A DNA stretch of 64,000 nt from CAISIP01 sp965278985 (GTDB lineage: Bacteria; Pseudomonadota; Gammaproteobacteria; Burkholderiales; Burkholderiaceae_C): positions 6,138,001-6,202,000 of the forward strand of contig OZ257131.1 in NCBI GenBank assembly GCA_965278985.1, given 5' to 3'. The notes below the pieces were generated by a model. The model saw only the letters and a list, made by a program, of their open reading frames with translations, was not told where the DNA came from and did not search any database. Both the position numbers and the translations under genes were made by a program. How positions within the stretch are numbered: the first letter of the stretch is position 1; each line of letters opens with the position of its first letter. This document shows, one piece after another, positions 54,060-62,242 of the stretch.

Positions 54060-55196
54060 TCAGGGGCGCTTGCGCGGCGGGGCTGCCTTGGCTGGCACGG
54101 CGCGCAGGCCGGCGCTGCCCATGGACGAACGCTGCGCCACGAACTCCACCGGCAGCACCAGGCTGCGCGCCGTGAAGCTGCCCTGCTGCAGCCGCCGCAC
54201 CATGGCCTGGGCGGCCTCTTCGCCGAGGCGGAACGCGGGCGAGCGCACGGTGGTCAACTCCGGTGTCACGTAGCGCCAGAAGTCGAAGCCGTTGAAGCCG
54301 GTCACGCGCACGTCCTCGGGGATGCGGCGGTGGCGCTCCATCAGCCATTTCATGACGGCAATGGCCATGCGGTCATTGCCGCCGATCACCACATCGGGTT
54401 CGCCATGCTGGCGGCAGTGCTCGGTGAAGGCGGCCTGCGTGGCATCGAAGCTCTCGTCGCCGCAGCGCACGATGTGGAAGGGCGGCGGGTTCTCCAGCCG
54501 CGCCAGGTGCGAGCGCACGCCGGCCTCGCGGCGCTCCATCGCGGGCCAGGACAGTTCAGGCAGGAGCATCACGGCATGCTGTGCGGGCTGCGCGAACAGG
54601 TGGCGCGCCAGCTCGGCGCCGCCGCCCTGGTCGTCCTGCGTCACGCTGAACACATCGCGCACGCTCTCGGGGTTGTCGTCCTGAATCAGCACGATGGGCT
54701 GGTCCATGGCGGCCACGCGGTCCAGCAGCGTGTGCCGCATGGCGGCGGTGCCGGAGGGGAACAGGCAGATGCCGTCGCTGCCGATGCGCTGCAGCAGCGG
54801 CAGCGACGCGATGTCGTCGTGCGTGGCGCCGTGCAGCACGATGGAATACCCGTGCTTGCGGAACTCGTCCGTCAGGCCCGCAAGCACGGCTGCCGTGAAC
54901 GGGTCCGACAGGTAGTAGGGGGAAGGGTCCACCATGATCACGCCGATGGCCATGTGGCGTTTGTTGCGCAACAGCTGGGCGCCGGCGTTGGGGCGGTAAC
55001 CCAGGCGCGCGCAGGTGGCGAGCACGCGTTCGCGCAGCTCCTGGCCCACCTGGCCGGCCCGGTTGTTGAGCACGTTGGAGACGGTCATCGGCGTGGTGCC
55101 GGCCTCCAGCGCCACGTCGCGCAGCGTGACGGCGCTGCGGGGCTTGCCCAACGCCTTCGCGGTGGTCTTGCGGCCGGGAGGGTTGCCGGTGCCCAT
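54060..55196 (-). CDS. LacI-family transcriptional regulator of the catabolic cluster
   Basis: This 378-residue repressor has an N-terminal basic extension of about 30 residues, then the LacI helix-turn-helix and hinge (VTLRDVALEAGTTPMTVSNVLNNRAG, then RERVLATCARLGYRPNAGAQLLR). The sugar-binding-like effector domain follows (IGVIMVDPSPYYLSDPFTAAVLAGL). ATG 55196 shares a base with the dehydratase stop (TGATG), so it is co-translated with the pathway it probably controls. The repeated TTTAACGATATA element at both cluster promoters is its best candidate operator. Inducer unknown. Confidence 0.94.
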   Translation of the reverse strand: MGTGNPPGRKTTAKALGKPRSAVTLRDVALEAGTTPMTVSNVLNNRAGQVGQELRERVLATCARLGYRPNAGAQLLRNKRHMAIGVIMVDPSPYYLSDPFTAAVLAGLTDEFRKHGYSIVLHGATHDDIASLPLLQRIGSDGICLFPSGTAAMRHTLLDRVAAMDQPIVLIQDDNPESVRDVFSVTQDDQGGGAELARHLFAQPAQHAVMLLPELSWPAMERREAGVRSHLARLENPPPFHIVRCGDESFDATQAAFTEHCRQHGEPDVVIGGNDRMAIAVMKWLMERHRRIPEDVRVTGFNGFDFWRYVTPELTTVRSPAFRLGEEAAQAMVRRLQQGSFTARSLVLPVEFVAQRSSMGSAGLRAVPAKAAPPRKRP

Positions 55197-56938
55197 CAGT
55201 GCGACTCCCTCGGCACATCGCTGCCGGAGCCGCCGACCAGGAAGTCCATGTCCACGCCCTGGTCGGCCTGCAGCACATGCTCCACATAGAGCTTTTCCCA
55301 GCCGCGCTGGTACGGTGATACGAAGGGCGCGCGCGCCGTGCTGCGCCGCGCCAGCTCGGCGTCGTCCACTTCCAGCTGCAGCCGGCGCGCGGCCACGTCC
55401 AGCACGATCATGTCGCCGTCCTGCACCAGCGCCAGCGGGCCACCGGCTGCGGCCTCGGGCGCGACGTGCAGCACCACGGTGCCGAAGGCCGTGCCGCTCA
55501 TGCGGCCATCCGAGATGCGCACCACGTCGGTCACGCCGGCCTTGAGCAGCTTGGCGGGAATGGGCAGGTTGCCGATCTCGGCCATGCCGGGGTAACCGAT
55601 GGGGCCGGAGTTCTTGAGAACAAAGACGCTGTCCTTGTCCACCGGCAGGTCCGGGTCGTCGATGCGCGCTTTCAGGTCGTCGGGGTGCTCGAAGACCACG
55701 GCGCGGCCACGGTGCTGCATCAGCGCGGGCGATGCGGCCGAGGGCTTCAGCACTGCGCCGCCGGGCGCGAGGTTGCCGCGCAGCACCACGATGCCGCCCT
55801 GCGGCTTGAAAGGCGCCTCGCGCGCAAAGATCACGTCGCGGTTGTAGACCTCGGCATCGGCCACGTTCTGGCCCAGCGTGGCGCCGGTCACGGTGAGGGC
55901 ATCGGCGTCCAGCAGCGGCGCGATCTCCTTCAGCACGGCCGGCACGCCGCCCGCGTCGAAGAAATCTTCCATCAGGTACTTGCCCGAGGGCATCAGGTTC
56001 ACCAGGCAGGGCACCTCGCGGCCGAAGTGGTCCCAGTCGTCGAGCTGGAACTCCACACCCAGACGGCCGGCCAGCGCGATCAGGTGCACCACGGCGTTCG
56101 TAGATCCACCCAGCGCCGCATTGAGCCGCACGGCGTTGGCAAAGGCCGCGCGCGTGAGGATGCGCGACATGGTGAGCTTCTCGTGCACCATCGCCACGGC
56201 GCGGCTGCCGGCCTCGAAGGCCAGCGCCTGGCGGCGCGCGTCCACGGCGGGGATGGCGCCATTGCCCGGCAGCGCGATGCCCAGCGCCTCGCAGAGGCTG
56301 GCCATGGTGGAGGCCGTGCCCATGGTCATGCAGGAGCCCGCGCTGCGCGACATCGCGGCCTCGGCCGCCATGAACTCCTCGGTGGACATGGTGCCCGCGG
56401 CCACGGCCTGCTTGAAGCGGATCACGTCCGTGCCCGAGCCCAGGCTCTTGCCCTTCCAGCGGCCCGAGAGCATGGGGCCGCCGGAGACCATGATGGCCGG
56501 CAGGTCCACGCTGGCCGCGCCCATCAGGCAGGAAGGTGTGGTCTTGTCGCAGCCAGCCAGCAGCACCACGGCGTCCATGGGCTGCGAGCGGATGGAGGCC
56601 TCCACGTCCATGCTGGCCAGGTTGCGGTACAGCATGGTGGTGGGCCGCATCAGCGGCTCGGAGAGCGACATCACGGGGAACTCCAGCGGGAAACCGCCGG
56701 CCTCGTAGACGCCGCGCTTCACATGTTCGGCCAGCGCGCGCAGATGGCCGTTGCAGGGCGTGAGCTCGGACCAGGTGTTGCAGATGCCGATGACCGGCCG
56801 GCCATCGAACATGCGCGCCGCGTGGCCCTGGTTCTTGAGCCAGCTGCGGTAGATGAAGCCGTAGGAGTCCATGCGCGCGAACCATTCGTCGCTGCGCAGG
56901 CCGTTGGGCCTTTTGTTTTTCTTGGTGTTGTCGGTCAT
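55196..56938 (-). CDS. IlvD/Edd-family sugar-acid dehydratase
   Basis: This 580-residue iron-sulfur dehydratase has three conserved cysteines in ICNTWSELTPC, LAGCDKTTPSC and SAGSCMTMGTASTM. Other family motifs are NAALGGSTNAVVHLIALA, NSGPIGYPGMAEIGNLPIP and ISDGRMSGTAFGTVVLHV. Length and motifs fit the L-arabinonate/D-xylonate/gluconate dehydratase branch more than the branched-chain amino-acid enzyme, and the catabolic neighbours agree. It would convert an aldonate to a 2-keto-3-deoxy acid. ATG 56938 directly follows the amidohydrolase stop (TAAATG). Confidence 0.92.
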   Translation of the reverse strand: MTDNTKKNKRPNGLRSDEWFARMDSYGFIYRSWLKNQGHAARMFDGRPVIGICNTWSELTPCNGHLRALAEHVKRGVYEAGGFPLEFPVMSLSEPLMRPTTMLYRNLASMDVEASIRSQPMDAVVLLAGCDKTTPSCLMGAASVDLPAIMVSGGPMLSGRWKGKSLGSGTDVIRFKQAVAAGTMSTEEFMAAEAAMSRSAGSCMTMGTASTMASLCEALGIALPGNGAIPAVDARRQALAFEAGSRAVAMVHEKLTMSRILTRAAFANAVRLNAALGGSTNAVVHLIALAGRLGVEFQLDDWDHFGREVPCLVNLMPSGKYLMEDFFDAGGVPAVLKEIAPLLDADALTVTGATLGQNVADAEVYNRDVIFAREAPFKPQGGIVVLRGNLAPGGAVLKPSAASPALMQHRGRAVVFEHPDDLKARIDDPDLPVDKDSVFVLKNSGPIGYPGMAEIGNLPIPAKLLKAGVTDVVRISDGRMSGTAFGTVVLHVAPEAAAGGPLALVQDGDMIVLDVAARRLQLEVDDAELARRSTARAPFVSPYQRGWEKLYVEHVLQADQGVDMDFLVGGSGSDVPRESH

Positions 56939-57796
56939 TTATTTCAATCCGCCGTGCCACCAGTGTTCCAGCGGGTTCGAGTGCAGGATCTGGTCGATGG
57001 TGTCCTGCGTCACGCGCGGCAGGCCCGAGGTGCCGATGATGTGGTTGACGTTCTTCAGGCCTTCCACCGCCTCGGCCACGCCCGTGAACGGAAAGTCCGT
57101 GCCCCAGAAGATCTTGTTGCGGTTGGCGATGGTGTATTCCTGCGCGCAGACCAGAATGTTCCAGAACTGCCAGGGCCGGTAGAACAGCGCCGAGACCTCG
57201 CAATACACGTTCGGGTTCTTGCGCGCCACCACGATGCATTCCTCGTACCAGGGGTGGCCCATGTGGGCCATCACCATCTTGAGGTCCGGGTAGCGATTGG
57301 CAATCGTGTCCACGTCCAGCGGCCGGCCGTAGTGCACGGGAGCATTCGCGCCGTAGGTGGTGCCCATGTGCATGGTCAGCGGCAGGTTGTGCTTCACCAG
57401 GTATTCGTAGACCGGTGTCAGCCGCGGATCCAGCAGCGAGACGCCGTTGTAGATGGGGCCGAACTTCACGCCCTTCAGCTTCAGGTCCTCGATGGCGTGG
57501 GTCAGCAGGTCCATGCAGTTGGGCATGCGTGGGTCCACGCAGGCAAAGCCGATGAACTTGTCCGGATTGCGCGCTACCAGCCGCGCCGTGACCTCGTCGT
57601 CGCCGTCAATGCCGATGGAGTCGGCATACCGCAGCGAGAACACGATGGCCTTGTCCACATCGGCCATGGCCTTCTCGACGATGTCGGGGTTGGAGGGCAG
57701 CTCCACGGCGTCGGCGCGTGCAAAACGCGTGACCTCTAGGTGCAGGGGCAGGATCTGTGCGTCTTCGTAGACGTTCACGTGGCAGTCGACAAGCAT
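56939..57796 (-). CDS. Amidohydrolase-superfamily (COG2159-like) hydrolase
   Basis: This 285-residue TIM-barrel enzyme starts at ATG 57796 (MLVDCHVNVYED). Metal-site residues are His in TMHMGTTYG, His in VMAHMGHPWYEE and Asp in FWGTDFPFTG. The first-strand motif is His-Val-Asn rather than His-x-His, which weakens one metal ligand. The group includes lactonases, decarboxylases and hydratases of aromatic or sugar-acid pathways. With an aldonate dehydratase next to it, opening a sugar lactone is plausible but unproven. Confidence 0.87.
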   Translation of the reverse strand: MLVDCHVNVYEDAQILPLHLEVTRFARADAVELPSNPDIVEKAMADVDKAIVFSLRYADSIGIDGDDEVTARLVARNPDKFIGFACVDPRMPNCMDLLTHAIEDLKLKGVKFGPIYNGVSLLDPRLTPVYEYLVKHNLPLTMHMGTTYGANAPVHYGRPLDVDTIANRYPDLKMVMAHMGHPWYEECIVVARKNPNVYCEVSALFYRPWQFWNILVCAQEYTIANRNKIFWGTDFPFTGVAEAVEGLKNVNHIIGTSGLPRVTQDTIDQILHSNPLEHWWHGGLK

Positions 57797-57876
57797 CGGG
57801 TTCTCCAGGCTGGGGTTGTCGGTATTCTTTCTCGTACCAGGGCACCCGCGGAACTGGCTTTGCCAGGCCGCTGGGT

Positions 57877-57928
57877 GCGCCCCCCTCGCGCAGCAGAGGG
57901 GGGAGCGGCGAAGCCGCTTGGGGGGTGC
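57877..57928. repeat. REP-like element with mutually exclusive hairpins
   Basis: CCCCCCTC (57880-57887) pairs with GAGGGGGG (57896-57903). Alternatively GCGCCCCCC (57877-57885) pairs with GGGGGGTGC (57920-57928), enclosing a second hairpin GCGGC-GAA-GCCGC (57905-57917). The two folds compete for the same C-run. The element lies in the 136-nt gap between the RraA-like and amidohydrolase genes. It resembles short intergenic repeats that I associate with Comamonadaceae genomes; that resemblance is from memory and needs a search. Confidence 0.6.
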
Positions 57929-57932
57929 TTCA

Positions 57933-58589
57933 TCACAACACGCCGTAACGGGCGAACACGTCGGCGAGTTTGTCGCCGCGCTGCAGGTCGCGCAGCGTGT
58001 TGCGTTCGCCCTTGATCTTGTCGAAGGCCAGCTTCAGCACTTCGTCCTCGGCGCGCTGGGGGATCACCACCACGCCGTCCGCATCACCAAAGATCAGGTC
58101 GCCGGGGCTCACCGGAACACCATTGCATTCGATGGGCACGTCGATGGCCATGATCTTGCCGCGACCCTTGGAGTCCAGCGGCGCGATGCCGCCGTGGAAC
58201 ACGGGGAAGCCCATGGCCTTGATGGCCTTGATGTCGCGCACACAGCCGTCCATCAGCGCACCGGCTGCGCCGCGCACACGCGAGGCGGTGGACAACAGCT
58301 CGCCCCAGGGCGCCACGCGTGCGGGGTTGGAGCAGGCGAACACCGGAATCTGGTCCGGCTGCAGGCTGTCGATGAGTGCGATCTCCAGCTCGTAGGGGTT
58401 CACGCCCTCGGCCACGTGGTAGACCTCCATGAAGGCCGCAGTGCGCGCGCGGCCCACCATCACGCTGGCCTCGTCCAGCGGGCGGATGCGCGCGGGCAAC
58501 GCCTGCTTGGTGTAGCCGGCCTGGTCCAGGCAGTCGGACAACACGGAGCTGAACAGCAGTTCCTTGATCTGGGCGAGGGAATGGGCCAT
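57933..58589 (-). CDS. RraA/HMG-aldolase family protein
   Basis: This 218-residue protein of the RraA-like fold includes 4-hydroxy-4-methyl-2-oxoglutarate aldolases and oxaloacetate decarboxylases. Motifs are ELLSTASRVRGAAGALMDGCVRDIKAIKAMGFPVF (the metal and substrate Gly-Arg-x-Asp-like loop, here DGCVRD) and VSPGDLIFGDADGVVVIPQ. The conserved Asp of GDxDGVVVIP is present. In this operon it would split or decarboxylate a keto acid formed by the dehydratases. A non-enzymatic RNase E inhibitor role is unlikely given the context. Confidence 0.9.
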   Translation of the reverse strand: MAHSLAQIKELLFSSVLSDCLDQAGYTKQALPARIRPLDEASVMVGRARTAAFMEVYHVAEGVNPYELEIALIDSLQPDQIPVFACSNPARVAPWGELLSTASRVRGAAGALMDGCVRDIKAIKAMGFPVFHGGIAPLDSKGRGKIMAIDVPIECNGVPVSPGDLIFGDADGVVVIPQRAEDEVLKLAFDKIKGERNTLRDLQRGDKLADVFARYGVL

Positions 58590-58617
58590 GGTGTGCTCGT
58601 GGTCGTCGTGGAAGAGA

Positions 58618-59841
58618 TCAGATGGAGGGCTGCGCCGTGCGCCGGCGCGTGGTGGTGGGCGCGGCCAGGAACTCCGGCCGCAACGCCGTGCCCAGGCCGG
58701 GGCCGGTCAGTGGATGCATCCGGCCCGCGTCGATGGGCGGCAGGGCAGTCACTACATCGGCATACCAGCCGCGCGTGTAGGCGCGCACCGTCTCCTGCAA
58801 CATGGCGGTGGGCGCCCACAGCGCCAGGTGGCTGTCGGCCACATACCCCACGGGGCCGGTGCAGTCGTGGGGTGCCACGGGCAGTTGCGCGGCCGCCGCC
58901 ATGTCGCAGATCGCGCGCGACTGCGTGATGCCGCCGCACCACACGGGGTCGAAGGAGACGATGCCCACAGCGCGTGCGGCGATGAGGGCATGGAAGGTGG
59001 AGGCCGGCGCGAGTGTCTCGCAGGCCAGGATCGGAATGCGCGTGAAGCGCGTGAGTTCGGCCAGGCCCTGCAGGTCGTTCATCTGCACCGGGTCCTCGAT
59101 CCAGAGCGGGTTGACCGCCTCGCAGGCGCGGATGATGCGCTTGGCGCTCTCCAGATCCCACAGCGCATGCAGCTCCACCATCAGGTCCATGGCGTCGCCG
59201 CAGGCGGCGCGGATCTCGCTAAACGGCTGCAGACCCTCGGCGATCTGCTGCGCTGTGATACCCACTCCGCCGTTGGCAAACGCCGCGCGGTCGAAGGGCC
59301 AGATCTTCATGCCGGTGACACCTTCTGCCAGCAATGCGCGCGCGAGTTCCACCGGATGGTGTTCGAAGGCGTAGAGATCGTCCAGCGGATGGCGCGCAGC
59401 CGCATCGACATTCCCCACGCCGAACCACTGGTCCACGTCGCGGCCCTTCGCGCGTTTCACATAGGCCGGCCCGGCACAGGTGTTGTAGGTGCGGATGGAG
59501 GGCCTTGCCAGGCCGCCCAGCATCGCATGCAAGGGCAGGCCGGTGCGCTGGCCCAGGCAGTCCCACAGCGCGATGTCCACGGCCGAGGCCGCACGCATCT
59601 CCACGCCGGAGGAGGCGTACCCCACGCTAGCGCGCACCAGCTTCGTGTTGATGGCACCGATGTGGCCGGCCTCCTGGCCCAGCAGCAGCGGGGCGACAGT
59701 CTCGTGCAGGTACTGCTCGACGGCACCGGGGGAAAAGAAGGTCTCGCCCAGGCCTGTGATGCCGGCGTCGGTCTCGATGCGCAGCCAGACCAGGTTCTCG
59801 TGGTCGGCCGTGCGCAGGGTTTCCAACGCCGTGACGATCAT
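58618..59841 (-). CDS. Enolase-superfamily enzyme (MR-type), KIWPFD subgroup
   Basis: This 407-residue enzyme has the capping domain MIVTALETLRTADHENLVWLRIETDAGITGLGETFFS. The catalytic Lys region is GMKIWPFDRAAF. Metal ligands are probably Glu in LMVELHALWDL, Glu in WIEDPVQMND and Glu in ILACETLAPAS, with His in APHDCTGPVGYVADSHLAL. It is only distantly similar to the second enolase-superfamily gene at 46285. As first gene of the upstream unit it lies about 85-110 nt behind a promoter nearly identical to that of the ABC operon. Dehydration or epimerisation of an acid sugar is the expected chemistry; the substrate is unknown. Confidence 0.9.
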   Translation of the reverse strand: MIVTALETLRTADHENLVWLRIETDAGITGLGETFFSPGAVEQYLHETVAPLLLGQEAGHIGAINTKLVRASVGYASSGVEMRAASAVDIALWDCLGQRTGLPLHAMLGGLARPSIRTYNTCAGPAYVKRAKGRDVDQWFGVGNVDAAARHPLDDLYAFEHHPVELARALLAEGVTGMKIWPFDRAAFANGGVGITAQQIAEGLQPFSEIRAACGDAMDLMVELHALWDLESAKRIIRACEAVNPLWIEDPVQMNDLQGLAELTRFTRIPILACETLAPASTFHALIAARAVGIVSFDPVWCGGITQSRAICDMAAAAQLPVAPHDCTGPVGYVADSHLALWAPTAMLQETVRAYTRGWYADVVTALPPIDAGRMHPLTGPGLGTALRPEFLAAPTTTRRRTAQPSI

Positions 59842-59925
59842 GCGTGACGACCTTGGCGGACGGACCGGCTAGCGGGCAACGGTGGCATCGGGCGACTCCT
59901 CCTGCAAGGTGGGGCGATGGCAGGC

Positions 59926-59955
59926 ATTCTGTGCCTTTAACGATATAGCTGTCAA
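59926..59955 (-). promoter_or_regulatory. Promoter/operator of the enzyme unit (copy 2 of shared motif)
   Basis: On the minus strand TTGACA (59955-59950), an 18-nt spacer and CAGAAT (59931-59926) form a promoter. The plus-strand block 59935-59955 repeats 53085-53105 with one mismatch (T at 59950 for G at 53100). Both copies have the same orientation and sit at nearly the same distance (94 and 105 nt) from the start codon they serve. That points to joint control by one regulator. Confidence 0.72.
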
Positions 59956-59993
59956 CGCTTTCCGTGTTTGCGGCGTTGCAGCATGGTTGCCGT

Positions 59994-60052
59994 GGCATTG
60001 GTTGCCTCAGCATCCAATGCCAAAGCAATGTTTGCCTAGGCATGTATATAAT
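59994..60052 (+). promoter_or_regulatory. MarR promoter region: palindromic operators and perfect -10 box
   Basis: GGCATTGG (59994-60001) and CCAATGCC (60014-60021) are a perfect 8-bp inverted repeat with a 12-nt centre. TGCCTAGGCA (60033-60042) is a perfect 10-bp palindrome. TATAAT at 60047-60052 matches the -10 consensus fully but no good -35 is visible. The MarR ATG at 60060 lies 8 nt after the box, with no Shine-Dalgarno, so the mRNA may start at the AUG. The palindromes suit autorepression by MarR. Confidence 0.65.
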
Positions 60053-60059
60053 CGCCGCC

Positions 60060-60641
60060 ATGGCCGAATCCGACCCTTCCTCCGCGCCCGCCGCTGTGGG
60101 CCAGTTCTACGGCACCCACCATTGGGACCCTGAGCGCAGCGTGGGCCTGCTCATCAAGCGCGTGGGCAATTCCATCGTGCTGCAGGCCGACCGGCGGCTG
60201 GCCGAACTGGGCCTGACGCACGCGCAGTGGGTGCTGCTGTTCAAGCTGGGCGACGCCCACAGTGGCTGCGGCACCGTGGCCACGTTGGCGCGCGAGCTGC
60301 AGACCGATGCCGGCGCCATGACCCGCGCGCTGGACCGGCTGGAGGCCAAGGCGCTGGTGCGCCGCACGCGCTCGCTGGACGACCGCCGCGTGGTGCAGAT
60401 CGAGCTGACCGAAGAGGGCCAGCGTCTGGCCGCCAAGGTGCCGCCCGTGCTGGCGCAGGTGCTCAACGAGCACCTGAGCGGCTTCGAACACGCCGAATGG
60501 CAGCAGCTCCTGGGCCTGCTGCAGCGCATGGCGCGCAACGGCGAGACGCTGCGGGGAGGCGAGATGCCCACCTCGCTGCTGCAGTCCCCGTCCACGCCCC
60601 TCGATCCAGACCTTTCTTCTTCTTCCGACACTTCTTCCTGA
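60060..60641 (+). CDS. MarR-family transcriptional regulator of efflux operon
   Basis: This 193-residue regulator has the MarR winged helix (LAELGLTHAQWVLLFKLGD, then TVATLARELQTDAGAMTRALDRLEAKALVRRTRSLDDRRVVQIELTEEG). The C-terminus is a Ser/Pro-rich tail. It lies 11 nt before the outer-membrane factor gene and in the same direction as emrA and emrB, so it most likely represses this operon and is relieved by an exported toxic compound, as EmrR does. ATG 60060 is chosen; the frame upstream to 59964 runs through the operator region and is not protein-like. Confidence 0.94.
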   Translation: MAESDPSSAPAAVGQFYGTHHWDPERSVGLLIKRVGNSIVLQADRRLAELGLTHAQWVLLFKLGDAHSGCGTVATLARELQTDAGAMTRALDRLEAKALVRRTRSLDDRRVVQIELTEEGQRLAAKVPPVLAQVLNEHLSGFEHAEWQQLLGLLQRMARNGETLRGGEMPTSLLQSPSTPLDPDLSSSSDTSS

Positions 60642-60652
60642 AGAGACTTCGC

Positions 60653-62158
60653 ATGCACAACCATGCCCCTTTGCACGCCCCCATATCCTTGCGGCGCATC
60701 CGTGTTCCCCTCGCGGGTGCTGCGCTGGCGCTGCTGCTGGCCGGCTGCGCCAGCTTCGACGGCATCGCGCCCCATGCGCAACCCATCGTCCCTGCCAGCG
60801 TAGGCCTGGCCAGCGCCGCCCCGCTGCCCGAGGTAGATGCCCGCTGGTGGCAGGCCTTCGGCGACGCCGAACTCGACGCGCTGGTGCAGCGCGCCTGGGC
60901 GCAGAACCCCAGCCTGCAGGTGGCGGCGGCCCGCGTGGAGCGTGCATCCGCGCTGATCGACAACGCGCGGGCGCTGGACCGGCCCAATGCCAAGTTGAGC
61001 CTGGACGCAACGCGCCAGCGGTATACCGAAAACGGCCTCATCCCGCCGCCGCTGGCAGGTTCGGTCAGCGACAGCGCCACGCTGCAGGCCAGCATCGGCT
61101 GGGAGCTGGATTTCTTCGGTCGCAACCGCTACGCGCTGGACGCGGCACTCGGCAGCGAACGCGCCGCGCAGGCCGACATGCAGGCCGCCCGTGTGCTGCT
61201 GGCCACGCGCGTGGTGCGCAGCTATGTGGGCCTGGCGCGTGCCCTGGCGCAACGCGGCGTAGCCGAGCGCACCCTCGCGCAGCGTGACGAGTTGTTGTCG
61301 CTGGTGCGCCAGCGCGTCGATGCCGGCCTGGATACGAATGTGGAGCTCCGCCAGGGCGAGGGCGCCTTGCCCGACACCCGCCTGCAGATCGCGCAGTTCG
61401 ACGAGCAGATCGCGCTGGCCCGCAACCAGCTCGCGCTGCTGACGGCCCAACCGCCCGGCGCGTTGAACGCCCTGTCGCCCGCGCTGACGCCGCTGCAGGC
61501 GCAGGCCCTGCCGGCCGAGCTGGGCGCGGACCTGCTGGGTCGCCGTGCCGACATCGTGGCCGCACGCTGGCGCGTGGAGGCCGCGGCGCAGGACGTGGCG
61601 GTGGCCAAGACAGCCTTCTATCCCAACGTGAACCTCATGGCCTTCATGGGCTTCAACGCCATCGGCCTGGGCAACCTGCTGGAGTCCGGCAGCCGCCAGG
61701 CCGGCTTCGGCCCCGCCATCTCGCTGCCCATCTTCGACAGTGGCCGCCTGCGCGCCGGGTTGAAGGGCCGCGCGGCCGACCTGGACACGGCCATCGAGAC
61801 CTACAACGGTGCCGTCAACGACGCGGTGCACGAAGTGGCCGACCAGGTGAGCAGCCTGCGCTCGATTGCCGACCAGCAACGCGAGCAGGCCCTGGCCCAG
61901 TCCCGCCTGGAGAGCGCCTATGACCTGGCTGTGCAGCGTTACCGCGCAGGCCTGGGCACGTATCTCACCGTGCTCAATGCCGAGACCAGCCTGTTGGCGC
62001 AGCGCCGCACCGCCGTGGACCTGCAGGCGCGTGCGCTGGATGCGCGTGCACTGCTGATGCAGGGACTGGGCGGCGGCTGGCAGGACGACGGCAGCCTGCG
62101 TCCGCCGGCCGTCATGGCCTCGGCGTTGCAGAAGGCTGCGGCGCCCGCCAAGCCCTGA
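60653..62158 (+). CDS. Outer-membrane efflux factor, NodT/OprM family lipoprotein
   Basis: This 501-residue TolC-like channel has lipobox LLLAGC near residue 36. The family start pattern VDARWWQAFGDAELDALVQRAWAQNPSLQ follows. The duplicated outer-membrane-efflux repeats include WELDFFGRNRYALDAALGSERA and FGPAISLPIFDSGRLRAGL. It forms the exit duct of a tripartite pump with the EmrA and EmrB homologues that follow. ATG 60653 is used; the frame upstream is a MarR shadow. Confidence 0.94.
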   Translation: MHNHAPLHAPISLRRIRVPLAGAALALLLAGCASFDGIAPHAQPIVPASVGLASAAPLPEVDARWWQAFGDAELDALVQRAWAQNPSLQVAAARVERASALIDNARALDRPNAKLSLDATRQRYTENGLIPPPLAGSVSDSATLQASIGWELDFFGRNRYALDAALGSERAAQADMQAARVLLATRVVRSYVGLARALAQRGVAERTLAQRDELLSLVRQRVDAGLDTNVELRQGEGALPDTRLQIAQFDEQIALARNQLALLTAQPPGALNALSPALTPLQAQALPAELGADLLGRRADIVAARWRVEAAAQDVAVAKTAFYPNVNLMAFMGFNAIGLGNLLESGSRQAGFGPAISLPIFDSGRLRAGLKGRAADLDTAIETYNGAVNDAVHEVADQVSSLRSIADQQREQALAQSRLESAYDLAVQRYRAGLGTYLTVLNAETSLLAQRRTAVDLQARALDARALLMQGLGGGWQDDGSLRPPAVMASALQKAAAPAKP

Positions 62159-62242
62159 ATGCCTCCCCCGAACGCTACCCCCGAGCGCCTTCCCCATTCC
62201 TCCCGTATCCCCTGACTTTTATCGCGACCTCCGGAGTTCCCC

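Noticed and set aside
54060..57239. A 1059-codon frame that appears to fuse the amidohydrolase region to the LacI regulator
   Set aside because: Only the last 378 codons (from 55196) look like a LacI protein. The rest is out of frame with the dehydratase and amidohydrolase genes.
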